A stretch of 64,000 bases of DNA, from NCBI RefSeq assembly GCF_006438845.1, contig NZ_RCZJ01000002.1, positions 1,046,253-1,110,252 of the forward strand. The letters run 5' to 3'. The notes beneath the pieces were generated by a model that saw nothing but the letters and a program-made list of their open reading frames with translations, made no database searches and was not told the DNA's origin. Position numbers and translations under genes: made by a program. Positions 48,009 through 57,642 of the stretch are shown piece by piece (position 1 is the first letter of the stretch; every line of letters begins with the position of its first letter). Origin of the DNA: Variovorax ginsengisoli. Its GTDB lineage: Bacteria; Pseudomonadota; Gammaproteobacteria; Burkholderiales; Burkholderiaceae_C.

Positions 48009-48866
48009 AGAAACTTCCTTTGAGTTTAGTTGCTTGCTGAAGCGAATGAAATGAATTTTAGGCCTGCATTACAGTTTAGATTGCTCTCTGGACTATTCGT
48101 CCACTGCGCGCATAAGAGCAATTCTATGGCACCAGATTGCACCATCTCGCCTTTTTAAGAGACGATGGTTTTCCGCTGCAGGGAATTCGTGCAGGTTGAG
48201 GCGTGGCCTTCAACTTTTTAAAATCGACTGGTCAGACGCCCAACTCGTCGTCTTCTGATGGGTGCGGGCAGCACACGCATTCGCTAGACGTAATGGTCTC
48301 CGCGCGGGATTTTTGACGCTGCTAAACACCAAATGGCTTGGGCCCGCACGTGCAAGGACGTTTCCATGCGCTCGTCCCGAGAATGGGCGCACTAGTCCGA
48401 AGCTTGCGAAGCGGCGTATAGCTCCGTAGAGTGCGCTCACCATGGAGTGCTTGATGAACGATGGGGCATTGTGGCGAATGACCACGCTTGGGCATATGCC
48501 CAGGCGTCGGGCCCGCCTGCGCCTCTCGTTTATTGAGCTCTGCTCGTGCGTATCCCTCCAGCGTCCCAGCCAAAGCACCGCTCCCCGAGCGGTTGCTTCG
48601 GCCTTCGAGCCTTCGCGTTCGTGGGACAGCTTGGCACAACAGCTTCAATCTAGTTCTGCGTCTGCTGCTTTCCAGCTTTTGCGGGTAAGCAGTTCCGCGT
48701 CTGGGCGGTTCCCAGTCTTCGGTTCTTTTGAACTCTTCCCCAAATGCGGCTGCGTGTCGAGCGCGTCTGTCTTGGGAAACACCTTAAAGCGCTTTATGGC
48801 GACTTTAGGGTTCGCGTGTGCCTACACGCGAAGAGTTCATAAATCGAAGACCCGAAGGAAACGTTC
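48009..48866. other. 858-bp region upstream of tnsA without a supportable gene
   Basis: Frames here are short, serine/arginine-biased and overlapping, so none is called. The stretch presumably holds the tnsA promoter. I looked for TGAGAAAT-type TnsB sites, which would mark an internal transposon end, and found none. AAGGAAA lies six bases before the tnsA ATG. Confidence 0.4.
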
Positions 48867-49637
48867 ATGGCGTCCCCCCGCTTTAACACCCGCCCAGGCC
48901 TTAAGCGGCTAGACCGCGGCATCCGCAAGACTGCGCCGACCTACGGTCGCCCAGTCTTTCTCACACACGCTGCAAAGTCGCAAGGCGGTTTAGCCGTGGA
49001 GAGCCCGTCTGAGCGTCTTGTCTCGCAGATGCTCGGTCTTGACCCCAGCGTACGCAGCTTCGAGCCACAGCCTCTGACGGTTGATTTGCTGCACGGGACC
49101 CTGCTGCACACCGTCGAGGAAAAGGCACGAGCTCGCAAACGCGACAGCGTCCGCGGCGAGCGCTCGAGCTTCTATACGCCGGACTTCATGGTTCGCTGGA
49201 GCCTCGGCGCGACCACCGCTGTGGAAGTCAAAACGCAGGGCTGGGACGGTGACGAGCCTTACCAGGACAAGTTGGTGCGTGCGCGTGAGGTACTGAGCTA
49301 CCACAGCATCGACTTTGCTCGCCTTGTCATTCCGTCGTGGTGGCGTCACCCGCTCCTGACCAGCGTGCCGCTGCTTCATCAGGCAGCCAACCGTCGAGAC
49401 CTTCGGCCCGACATGCTGGTAATGGAACAGGCAGCGCTTCTGGCTCATAGCGGCGCCTGCACCTTGGGCGATTTCTGCTCGGGGCTCGGCTTCGAGATGC
49501 GCATGGCGCCTGTGCTCATCGTGTTTGGTGCGCTGAAGGTCGACCTCATGGCACATCATCTTAGAAGCGACACGCCTGCAGAGCTGGCGTATGGCGACCT
49601 GGACCATCTAAGCATCGCGGATGCGTTGACGCAATGA
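48867..49637 (+). CDS. tnsA: TnsA-like heteromeric transposase endonuclease
   Basis: 256 residues. The restriction-endonuclease-like fold shows ESPSERL (E49), YTPDF (D106) and AVEVKTQ (E120, K122), spaced like the catalytic residues of Tn7 TnsA. It cuts the 5' strands at transposon ends so that the element is excised rather than copied. A C-terminal TnsC-contacting region follows. ATG 48867 has a good ribosome site; the stop overlaps the tnsB start. Confidence 0.9.
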   Translation: MASPRFNTRPGLKRLDRGIRKTAPTYGRPVFLTHAAKSQGGLAVESPSERLVSQMLGLDPSVRSFEPQPLTVDLLHGTLLHTVEEKARARKRDSVRGERSSFYTPDFMVRWSLGATTAVEVKTQGWDGDEPYQDKLVRAREVLSYHSIDFARLVIPSWWRHPLLTSVPLLHQAANRRDLRPDMLVMEQAALLAHSGACTLGDFCSGLGFEMRMAPVLIVFGALKVDLMAHHLRSDTPAELAYGDLDHLSIADALTQ

Positions 49638-51604
49638 ACTCCGTCCGCGAACACGACGAACTCTTCGAGCTTGGCGCAGCCCAACCCACGCTTGTCGTCA
49701 CCAAAATTGGTCTTCCGTACCAGCGGGTATGCGTTCTCAATCTAGCTCGTGACCAAGAAGAGGTCATCAAGCTCTCAGAACTGCGTGACCGCATCAGTGC
49801 GGGTGAACTTATCCGCCGGCGGCCCGGGGACCCACGGGTGCCGCCTGCTATGCAAACGAATCCTGCGTTGGACAAGGCCACCGCAATGGCCCAAGCGCAC
49901 CTGAGCAGAATCTGTCAGTACAGCGAGCGGTATGACGTGAGCATCCATCAGGCGTATCACGCTGTCCGCAAGTCCCGCGTGTTAGTCGGTGCCGACGCAA
50001 CGCCGCCTCACTTTCCCTCGCTCGCCACGATGTACCGGCACCTGGAAGCCACACGCAACGGGCAGCCAATCCTCTGCGGCGATGCGAATAAAGGCAATCG
50101 CACGCCTCGCTACGGTGAAGCGCTTGTCCAGTTGATTGTCAGCAACGCCAAGGCGCATCACCAAAAACCCGGCTCGCGCTGGACGGTTGCGTCGCTTACT
50201 CGGTATTGCAACATCCAGGCCCAGGACAGCGGGCTCCTTCCAGCCGAGCGAAACATCAGCCGCAAATTCGTCGAAAAGGTCATTCAGACGCACTTGAGCG
50301 CGGATGCCGAGGTGGCTCGACTGCTCCCTCATCTGCGCGCTGCCCAAAAGGCGGTCGCAAGGTACAGCATACGTGTGAATGGCTTCCTGCAGCGCGTCGA
50401 GCAGGATGCGCTGCATCTTCCATGGCGCGTCCATACATCAGCCGGCGAATTGCGCGATATCTACCTCGTGCATGCCATCGATGTTGCAACCGGATTACCC
50501 GTCGGCTGGGCGCTTTCGGTGGGGGCGCCGACTGCAGCCACAAGCTTTGCCTGCGTCGAGAGCATTCTGTACTCGAAGAAGGCGCTGCTGTCCGCGCTGA
50601 ACGTCCGAATGGACGCCGACTTTTACGGCGCGCCTGGCTGCATCGTGTTTGACAACGGCCCCGAGGCCAAGAACGACCGCATCGGCGGCCTTGTGCGGCT
50701 CGGAATCGAAGTGCAGTACTGCAAGTCGCGCCATCCGCAGCACAAGCCGTTCATCGAGCGGCTCAACCGTGCCCTCAAAGAAGCGTTGGAGACGCTGCCA
50801 GGATGCACGCGCATGGACGGCAAGGATGGAAGTCGGGACCCGGGCGAACTGGGCGACCTGCCGATGCCTCTGGATGAACTGGAACGGTGGATTGTGCGGT
50901 GGTACTACGAAGATTGGGCCCTCAGACCGCTGGAACGCCTGATACGTGCTGACTTCTCCGACGCGGGTGACATGGGCGCGACGCCCATGGCACGTTACCA
51001 GCGCATGGAGCTCGACGGCTTCTCGATGCCGCTGCCGCCCAATATCGACGACTGGCGCAGGGTGAAGTGCGAGCTCATTCAGCGGACACTGGCCCGCACC
51101 ACTGGCATCACTGTGGACGGCTTCCACTTCCGTGGGCGCCATCTCGACCGCCTCATGCACCGATTCGGTGAGACCATGGTCGACGTACTCATTGACCCGG
51201 ACGACTTCCGGACGGTGCATGTGGCCGATGGCGACGAGTTGGTGGCATTGGTCAATGCTGACGTGGATGAGAGTACGCCCGTCCTTTCCTTTTCGGAGGC
51301 CAAGGCCAGGGAGAAGGCCGCTCGAGACGCCGCGCTCGCGCAGGGTGCGTCCATCACGAATCAGCTCCGCAGGGATTTGTATGCGGCCTCCGAAAAAACC
51401 GGAAAGCGCGTGGGCAAGCCCAGCGGTGCCGGAGCATCGAAGGAAGCGCGCAACCAAGTCAAGCTTGCACGAGCAGTTGAACAGGCTCGCGCGCGTCCGT
51501 TGGAGGCGCAGAGCGCACCCAACGCGGCCTCGATGGATGAATTCTCACTTGACCAGCTTGCCGCGCTGCCTGTCGTAGACCGCCGGACAGGCGAAGTGCT
51601 ATGA
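49634..51604 (+). CDS. tnsB: TnsB-like DDE transposase
   Basis: 656 residues. Helical DNA-binding domains occupy the first 250 residues. The RNase-H catalytic core then shows D258 (VEQDALHLPW), D340 (IVFDNGPE) and E375 (KPFIERLNRAL), a DD-34-E arrangement typical of TnsB/TniA/Mu. A Mu-C-type beta-barrel and basic tail follow, the tail probably contacting TnsC. It binds the TGAGAAAT-type end repeats and joins 3' ends. The start overlaps tnsA by ATGA and the stop overlaps tnsC. Confidence 0.94.
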   Translation: MNSVREHDELFELGAAQPTLVVTKIGLPYQRVCVLNLARDQEEVIKLSELRDRISAGELIRRRPGDPRVPPAMQTNPALDKATAMAQAHLSRICQYSERYDVSIHQAYHAVRKSRVLVGADATPPHFPSLATMYRHLEATRNGQPILCGDANKGNRTPRYGEALVQLIVSNAKAHHQKPGSRWTVASLTRYCNIQAQDSGLLPAERNISRKFVEKVIQTHLSADAEVARLLPHLRAAQKAVARYSIRVNGFLQRVEQDALHLPWRVHTSAGELRDIYLVHAIDVATGLPVGWALSVGAPTAATSFACVESILYSKKALLSALNVRMDADFYGAPGCIVFDNGPEAKNDRIGGLVRLGIEVQYCKSRHPQHKPFIERLNRALKEALETLPGCTRMDGKDGSRDPGELGDLPMPLDELERWIVRWYYEDWALRPLERLIRADFSDAGDMGATPMARYQRMELDGFSMPLPPNIDDWRRVKCELIQRTLARTTGITVDGFHFRGRHLDRLMHRFGETMVDVLIDPDDFRTVHVADGDELVALVNADVDESTPVLSFSEAKAREKAARDAALAQGASITNQLRRDLYAASEKTGKRVGKPSGAGASKEARNQVKLARAVEQARARPLEAQSAPNAASMDEFSLDQLAALPVVDRRTGEVL

Positions 51605-52551
51605 CGAAGAACATCGACCCTAGCGTTCGCCGCATCATCGAAAGCTGTGAGCTGTCGCATGCGGAGTTCGTCATGCACTACCAACCGCTCAAGCGCCGTA
51701 TCGATGATGCGCTGGCCGGCCACCCTGCCGCATCCGAGTGGCTCATTGGGCCATCGCGCGTAGGCAAGAGCATGCTCATTAACAACTTGGCCCGCGAGTA
51801 TCCGGAGACGAAAGTCGAGGGCGTTCGTCGTATCCCTGTACTCGTTGTGCCAGTACCCAGTCCGGTGTCGCCCAAGGAGATGCCGAAAAGCGTCCTGGCG
51901 GCGCTGGGCATGCCAACCGTCCGCGGCAACAGCGGAGACCTCTTCCTGAAGATGGAAAGGTTGCTCAAACTTGCAGGCACGAAAGTCCTCCTGTTCGAGG
52001 AAGCAAGCCACATCGTTGAGGTAGGGACGAAGATGCCACCGAGAGCTGCAGGCGACTGGTTCAAGCAACTCATGGAACGCCTCGGACTGACCATCATTCT
52101 TTTTGGTGTTCCGCATCTGGAGAAGCTCTATCAGAGCAACGAGCAGCTTCGCAAGCGCTCCCAAGCCCGCCGGCAGTTCCGCCCGTATGACTCGACCGAC
52201 AAGGCGGAGTACTTTTCTTTTGCGCAGTGCGTCATGACATACGCAGACGTGTTCGACAAAGCAGGGTGGCCGATTGACATGCCGCGTGCGCAACTGGTTG
52301 GGCATTGCTACCTGTTATCTGGCGGGCTCGTCGGCGTAGTCAGTGCGTTCATGAACCGGTTGGCGTACGACCTCGAGCCGCAGAAAAGGCGGCTTGTGAC
52401 CGCAGAGGACTGCGCGCGCGCTATGCGCAGCATTGAGTCCGCTGGCCATCCAGACCACCCGGCGTTCACCCGCGCGGAAGTCACTCCCGCTGAGCTTGAG
52501 CAGGCGCATATCACTGTGCTGGCAGAAGCGAAGCTCCCTCGACGACGTTGA
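51601..52551 (+). CDS. tnsC: TnsC/TniB-like AAA+ regulator
   Basis: 316 residues. Walker A is GPSRVGKS at 50-57; the Walker B position reads VLLFEEASHI at about 129-138, where the usual Asp-Glu is Glu-Glu. Sensor and arginine-finger segments follow (LTIILFGVPHLEKLY). TnsC assembles on DNA and links target selection by TnsD to the TnsAB transposase. Its ATG overlaps the tnsB stop. The tnsD gene starts one base after its stop. Confidence 0.92.
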   Translation: MTKNIDPSVRRIIESCELSHAEFVMHYQPLKRRIDDALAGHPAASEWLIGPSRVGKSMLINNLAREYPETKVEGVRRIPVLVVPVPSPVSPKEMPKSVLAALGMPTVRGNSGDLFLKMERLLKLAGTKVLLFEEASHIVEVGTKMPPRAAGDWFKQLMERLGLTIILFGVPHLEKLYQSNEQLRKRSQARRQFRPYDSTDKAEYFSFAQCVMTYADVFDKAGWPIDMPRAQLVGHCYLLSGGLVGVVSAFMNRLAYDLEPQKRRLVTAEDCARAMRSIESAGHPDHPAFTRAEVTPAELEQAHITVLAEAKLPRRR

Positions 52552-52552
52552 A

Positions 52553-54376
52553 ATGACCTTGATTCACACCTTCCCTCCACAGCCGGACGAATCGGGCCGT
52601 GGCTACTACCGCAGACTATCGTCGGCCAACGCGCTGAGCAGTTGGAAAGACCTCGCGCGGTGTTGCGGCGAGCGCCTGAGCTTCGATGCGCTTCTGGCGC
52701 ATCCTGACCACGTCTCGCGCAGTCTCGGGCTGGAACCCGACTGGTGTCAGAAGGCGACCGTGCAAGATGACCTCGCCCGCACCTGGCGCGGTCTGCGACG
52801 GCACGGCCGGGACGCAGTTTGCGTCCAGTGTCTGCGCGAATCTGTCCACTTGCGCATGGCGTGGGAGCATGCATATCTCGTAGCGTGCCCCGCGCACGGC
52901 GTGCTATTGCACGACACGTGTACTGCCTGCAGCACACCCCTTCGGTTTGAGCGCGAGCACATCGGTTTCTGCGAGTGCGGCTTCGATTTGTGTGCGTCGC
53001 CATCAGAGCCAGCGACACCAGCGCAGCTCTGGGTTTCTTCGCTGCTTGCGACCGGCGACGCGACCGTTGAGGGTTGTGGTCCGGAGATGGAACGTACAGC
53101 TACCGACGTCGCCGCAGGGCTTATCAACATGCTCTGCAGGCAGCCCGACCCGGCGGTCGAAGCCCGTCGACGGAACGCATCGGCGCCATCTGGGGTGCAT
53201 GAACTCGTTGCGTTTCTCCGCCCATTGGAGGACTTGCTTGCCAACTGGCCATTCAACTTCCAAAGCCATGTCAGCGAGCGCCTGCGCCTCGGGCCACCAG
53301 TGCGTCGGACATTGAACGGACGCCTCGGGACGTGGTATCGGCAGTTGCGCAAACTCAGTGACCACGAGGCGTCACACCCGTTCATCAGGGCCGTCGGGCT
53401 TGTTGCGCAGGCTGAATTCGACGGCGTTCTCGGGCTGGACGCGACGGCAGAGGTTATCAATAAGGAGGCCACAAGTGTCTTGCTGATGGAAGCAGCGAAG
53501 CGCATCGGAGTTACATACGACTCGCTCTTGAACCACCGCAGCAAAGGGTCGCTGGACTGCAGGCCCATCAAGTCAGGTACTAACGGTCTCGTTTACCAGG
53601 TAGCCGTCACCGAGGTCGAGGCCATCATCGAGGCCCGGAGATTGTGGGCGACGGACGAGGTTGCCTGCACGATGCTAGGTGTTCCTCCGGCGGTCCTGGG
53701 TCATCTTTGCGATGCCGGTGCGGTCGTGCGAGAGGTGCGATGGAAAGAGGACCTGCGCAAGGGTGGGCCGATTGAGCTAGCGTCTCTCCAAAGGTTCACT
53801 GAACGACTTCGCTCCTCAACCTCCCCCGAGCAAACCAGCAGCAAGCGGATTAAGCTGAGAGAGCTTTCTGCGCGGCATGTAGGCGACAAGAAGGCGTTGA
53901 CTTGCGCGTTGCAGGCCATTGCCACGGGGGCACTCTGTGCGGTGAAGGCTGAGGGCTTCGTGGGCGACTACGAGTATCTTTGGAACGACGTCGCGAAGCA
54001 CTACGCCAGACCGCTGCTCGACCAAGGTCTGACCGTGCAAGCGTTGTCCGAGGCAACCGGCTACAAGCACGAAAGCATCTCATCCTGGGTGAGTCAGGGA
54101 CTGCTCAAGTCCTTTGACGTCCTTCTCCGTGGGCAGCTTTGTCGCGTTGTGACACCTACGCAATTCAATGAGTTCCGGCGCCAGTTCGTACCCTTGTCTG
54201 ACCTTGCGAGGGAGTTGGGCACCAAGTCCTCAGCGCTGGCTCAGAAGCTCGGGAGCATCCAAATCGTTGGCAGTCAGGTGCTCCCCGGTGGAGAACGACG
54301 AGGTGGCCTGGTGCGTATGGCAGATTTGGCGCGGGTTGCAGTTCAAGACCAACGTGCGGACGATGCCAATCCGTGA
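52553..54376 (+). CDS. TniQ/TnsD-like target-selection protein
   Basis: 607 residues. The N-terminal TniQ domain has a double zinc site: C90/C93, C112/H115, C123/C126 and C140/C142 in the form CVQC...CPAH...CTAC...CEC. The long C-terminal part (about 250-607), including several helix-turn-helix-like stretches (VQALSEATGYKHESISSWV), is TnsD-like and should read a fixed chromosomal site. The element's place next to gyrB suggests that site. ATG 52553 is preferred over a frame running back into tnsC. Confidence 0.9.
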   Translation: MTLIHTFPPQPDESGRGYYRRLSSANALSSWKDLARCCGERLSFDALLAHPDHVSRSLGLEPDWCQKATVQDDLARTWRGLRRHGRDAVCVQCLRESVHLRMAWEHAYLVACPAHGVLLHDTCTACSTPLRFEREHIGFCECGFDLCASPSEPATPAQLWVSSLLATGDATVEGCGPEMERTATDVAAGLINMLCRQPDPAVEARRRNASAPSGVHELVAFLRPLEDLLANWPFNFQSHVSERLRLGPPVRRTLNGRLGTWYRQLRKLSDHEASHPFIRAVGLVAQAEFDGVLGLDATAEVINKEATSVLLMEAAKRIGVTYDSLLNHRSKGSLDCRPIKSGTNGLVYQVAVTEVEAIIEARRLWATDEVACTMLGVPPAVLGHLCDAGAVVREVRWKEDLRKGGPIELASLQRFTERLRSSTSPEQTSSKRIKLRELSARHVGDKKALTCALQAIATGALCAVKAEGFVGDYEYLWNDVAKHYARPLLDQGLTVQALSEATGYKHESISSWVSQGLLKSFDVLLRGQLCRVVTPTQFNEFRRQFVPLSDLARELGTKSSALAQKLGSIQIVGSQVLPGGERRGGLVRMADLARVAVQDQRADDANP

Positions 54377-54403
54377 CCGCCACCCGCTGGCTCCGTTGCC
54401 CGT

Positions 54404-55387
54404 CTATTGCTTTTCGATGCCGGCCTCTTTGAGCGAGGCTGCCAAGCTCACCTGCTCGGTTGCAAGAAACTTCTCGTAGGCCTCCGGGGTGCCGCCGTAC
54501 GGCTCGGCGCCGCTTGCCTCCAGTTTCTTCAGGAACACTGCATCCTTGAGTGCGTCGTTCACCACGGCGTTGAGGCGGCTGACCACCTCTGCAGACGTAC
54601 CTACCGGCGCTACGATGCCGTTCCAAGCGGTCAGCTCTATGTTCGGAATGCCCGTGGCCTCAGCTACCGTGGGTACGCCGGGAAGCAAGGGCGAGCGGGC
54701 CTTTGAACCAACCGCCAGCGCTGTGAGCTGCTTGGATTGCACGAAGGGAAGCACCGTGTTCAAGGTGGTCATGAAGGTTTCCGTCTGGCCGCCCACGAGG
54801 TCGGCGAGCGCAGGCGCGGTACCTTTGTAGGGCACATGCGTCAGGTCGATGCCCAGCCGCGATTCGAGCATCGCGAAGGCCAAATGGTCGATGGTGCCGG
54901 CACCGGAGGACGCGTAGTTCATCTTGCCCGGCTTCGCTCTTGCCAGCGCAACAAACTCCTGCATGCTTTTCGCGGGGACCTTGGGGTACATAGCCACGAC
55001 GAGGGGCACGCCTACCGTGCGCACGATGGGTACGAAATCCTTCAGAGGGGTATGCGTCGCCGACTTATACGCCAACGCCCCGAGTAAGAATGAGGAGGTG
55101 TTGTAGAGCAACGTGTATCCGTCTTTGGGCGCACTGGCGACCATGGTGGACGCAACATTCCCCCCTGCACCTGGCCGGTTGTCCACAATCACAGGCTGCC
55201 CAAGTTTCTCGGTCATGTACTGCGCGAACAGCCTGGCGTTCACGTCCGTAGGGCCACCTGCTGGGAACGCCACCAGCATGCGTATCGGCTTGTCCGGGTA
55301 TGCACCCTGTGCACCAACTGCGCCCGTTCCCAGCATCGATACGACCCCAATGATGGATGCCGCAATACGTCCTAGCTTGCAAATCAT
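54404..55387 (-). CDS. tripartite tricarboxylate transporter (TctC/Bug) solute-binding receptor
   Basis: 327 residues. A signal peptide (IAASIIGVVSMLGTGAVGAQG) precedes the mature start AYPDKPIRMLVAFPAGGPTD, the Bug-family signature, with VIVDNRPGAGG and YASSGAGTIDHLA as ligand-site loops. The family is hugely expanded in Comamonadaceae and binds carboxylates in the periplasm; no TctA/TctB membrane partners are adjacent. AGGAGA precedes the start. It is the last gene of the leftward catabolic operon; its ligand is probably the acid degraded by the neighbours. Confidence 0.93.
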   Translation of the reverse strand: MICKLGRIAASIIGVVSMLGTGAVGAQGAYPDKPIRMLVAFPAGGPTDVNARLFAQYMTEKLGQPVIVDNRPGAGGNVASTMVASAPKDGYTLLYNTSSFLLGALAYKSATHTPLKDFVPIVRTVGVPLVVAMYPKVPAKSMQEFVALARAKPGKMNYASSGAGTIDHLAFAMLESRLGIDLTHVPYKGTAPALADLVGGQTETFMTTLNTVLPFVQSKQLTALAVGSKARSPLLPGVPTVAEATGIPNIELTAWNGIVAPVGTSAEVVSRLNAVVNDALKDAVFLKKLEASGAEPYGGTPEAYEKFLATEQVSLAASLKEAGIEKQ

Positions 55388-55440
55388 GTTTGTCTCCTGT
55401 CGTCTTTTGGTCTGATGCCGAACTGCGAAGGAAGCCTGCG

Positions 55441-56628
55441 CTAGCCTTCTCTCAAAGCTGGTGCCGAGTGGCCGCCCACTTGTCCAATGATTTCCGCGAG
55501 CACCTCTTCCGTGTGCTCTCCGAGCCGAGGAACCGGCCGGTTCATCACAGGTGGAGTGCGCGACCAGTTGCCTAAGCCCGCCATCTCAACGAGCGGGCCT
55601 TCAGTCGGGTGAATGCGGTGCTTGAAAAAGCCGACCGCCTCCAGATGTGGGTCGTGGATAAGGCTCTCCAGCGTGTGCAAAGGCATCACTGGAATGTCCA
55701 GGTGCGTGAGCTGCTCGAGCCAATAGTCCGTCGGCTTCGTTTTCAGATAGCTCGCTACCTCTGCATAGAGCTCGCTGATGTGGTGGGTACGTGCAGCAAG
55801 GCTCGCAAGTCGCGGGTCGTCTTGGTACTTTTCCTTCGCGCCGACCAAATCGAAGAACGAGCGCCAGTGCTTGGTCGTGTACAGCACAGTACAGACATAG
55901 CCATCGGCGGTCGCATAAGCCTGGCGAGAGGGGGCGAGCAAGCGCTTGTACCCAATGTCGCCTTCCGGTGGCTCGTACGTGTGCCCCGCCATATGCTCAC
56001 TCATCACGTATGGGACCATGGTCTCGAACATGGGGATTTCAACCGTCTGTCCCTCACCTGTCTTCATGCGATGAATGACAGCGGCCAGGGTGGCTGTCGC
56101 CGCCGCCTGGCCGACGATGCGGTCGACGATGGCCAGCGGCACGTAGCGTGGAACACCGTCTCCGACTTGCGCGATAAGCGTCGGAATCGCACACACCGCC
56201 TGAATCATGTCGTCGTAGGCTGCACGCGCGGCATAGGGGCCCTTCTGACCATAGCCGACTAGCGTGACGTAAATCATGGAAGGGTTCACGCGAATGAAGT
56301 CTTCGTACGCCAGACCAAGCCTGGCGAGCGCAGCCGGTCTTACATTGCTCACAAACACGTCGGACGTTCGGGCGAGCGCCAAGAGCTTCTCGCGAGCCTC
56401 TGATTGCTTGACGTCCAAAACCACACTTCGCTTGTTGCGGTTCACGTGCAAGAACCCAGCGCTCATTCCCGGATTTCGCATAGGGCCGAGGTGGCGGATA
56501 GTGTCCCCCTCTGGCGCTTCCACCTTGATGACGTCCGCACCCAGGTCCGCAAGCACCTGGGTCGCGAATGGACCCATCAGCACCGAAGTCATATCTAGGA
56601 TGCGAAGCCCGTTCAACGGTCCAGCCAT
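55441..56628 (-). CDS. family III CoA-transferase (CaiB/BaiF)
   Basis: 395 residues. GLRILDMTSVLMGPFATQVL at the N-terminus and RNPGMSAGFLHVNRNKRSVVLD are characteristic; the catalytic Asp is in AAYDDMIQAV. It moves CoA between a thioester and a free acid, so it probably activates the pathway acid. It lies 18 bp after the 328-residue acyl-CoA dehydrogenase and 53 bp before the receptor gene. Confidence 0.92.
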   Translation of the reverse strand: MAGPLNGLRILDMTSVLMGPFATQVLADLGADVIKVEAPEGDTIRHLGPMRNPGMSAGFLHVNRNKRSVVLDVKQSEAREKLLALARTSDVFVSNVRPAALARLGLAYEDFIRVNPSMIYVTLVGYGQKGPYAARAAYDDMIQAVCAIPTLIAQVGDGVPRYVPLAIVDRIVGQAAATATLAAVIHRMKTGEGQTVEIPMFETMVPYVMSEHMAGHTYEPPEGDIGYKRLLAPSRQAYATADGYVCTVLYTTKHWRSFFDLVGAKEKYQDDPRLASLAARTHHISELYAEVASYLKTKPTDYWLEQLTHLDIPVMPLHTLESLIHDPHLEAVGFFKHRIHPTEGPLVEMAGLGNWSRTPPVMNRPVPRLGEHTEEVLAEIIGQVGGHSAPALREG

Positions 56629-56646
56629 ATGTCGTTCTTCCGCTTG

Positions 56647-57633
56647 TCAGGTTGCTTGTACGAAGTCACAGAACGTCCCTTGGCTAGCAAGCACCTGCGT
56701 ACCCAGCCAACGATGCCAAAAAGCTTCTGACCCATGGGCCATGCGCCATTCATGCAGGCGTCTCGTATAAAGCTGCAGGTCGTACTCCGCCGTGATGCCC
56801 ACTGCGCCATGCAGCGCATGGGCGGTGTTGGCTACAAGGAGTGCCGCCTCGCTGGCACGGCTCTTGGCGATGGCCGCAGGCACAGGTAGCGGCGCATAGC
56901 CCTCGCCGAAAGCCGCTTGGGTCGCCAAGTTCGCAGCAACGATGTGCTCGGCCATGACCGCAAGTTGGTGTTGGACGGCCTGAAACTTTCCTAGCGACTT
57001 GCCGAACTGCTCACGGTCGTTGCAGTGCTGGAGGGTCATCTGGAACACCTTCTCCATGGCTCCGCACAGCATGGCCGCATAGCTAGCGGCGGCAAATGCT
57101 TCCAACTGCTTGGGAGGGCACTCTGTCGTCAAAGCCGTGTCGGCGTAGCCTGCGGGCCACGCCAGGGAAGCGAGCTGGCTTGACCAAATGCCGGCCGACG
57201 TCACGCTCGCCCCCTCGGTCGCCAGCAGTAATGTCGTGTCTGCAGTGACGACGAGCACATGCTTGACCACCGTGCCAAAAGGAAGGTGGGCGCAGACCAA
57301 GCCGCCGTCCTTGCTGCACGCTGAAGTGGAGGCCAGAGCTATTGGTCCACGAGGCATGTCAGCCCGCCCAGCTACACCCAGTGATGTTCTTGCGATGACG
57401 GTATCGACCAGCGGCATCGGCGCGGCGAGCGACCCCTGCAAATGACAGATGGCGTACAAGTCCGGCAGCTCCATGCCGGCTCCTCCTTCGCTTTCAGGAA
57501 CAAGCAGGTCCAGGAAGCCAGCCTCTTCAAGTGCGTCCCAGGGTTTTCCAAGCTGCCCACTCTGCTCGACGCTGCGCACATAGGCCGGGGTGACCTCGGC
57601 CTGGAGAATCTTTCTTACGGCTTCAACAAACAT
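56647..57633 (-). CDS. acyl-CoA dehydrogenase, short subunit
   Basis: 328 residues, shorter than the usual 380. The N-terminal helices and C-terminal FAD-binding bundle (HALHGAVGITAEYDLQLYTRR) are recognisable, while the middle beta domain is degenerate. Paired with the next gene it probably forms a heteromeric enzyme, as known for some CoA-thioester dehydrogenases of sterol and aromatic-acid pathways. It starts nine bases after the larger subunit. Confidence 0.88.
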   Translation of the reverse strand: MFVEAVRKILQAEVTPAYVRSVEQSGQLGKPWDALEEAGFLDLLVPESEGGAGMELPDLYAICHLQGSLAAPMPLVDTVIARTSLGVAGRADMPRGPIALASTSACSKDGGLVCAHLPFGTVVKHVLVVTADTTLLLATEGASVTSAGIWSSQLASLAWPAGYADTALTTECPPKQLEAFAAASYAAMLCGAMEKVFQMTLQHCNDREQFGKSLGKFQAVQHQLAVMAEHIVAANLATQAAFGEGYAPLPVPAAIAKSRASEAALLVANTAHALHGAVGITAEYDLQLYTRRLHEWRMAHGSEAFWHRWLGTQVLASQGTFCDFVQAT

Positions 57634-57642
57634 ACATTTCTC

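Noticed and set aside
47642..48200. A second internal transposon end before tnsA
   Set aside because: No cluster of TGAGAAAT-type cores was found, so a nested element boundary here is unsupported.
48442..48912. 156-codon frame before tnsA
   Set aside because: Serine-rich, unlike any protein I know, no ribosome site, and it overlaps the well-supported tnsA start.
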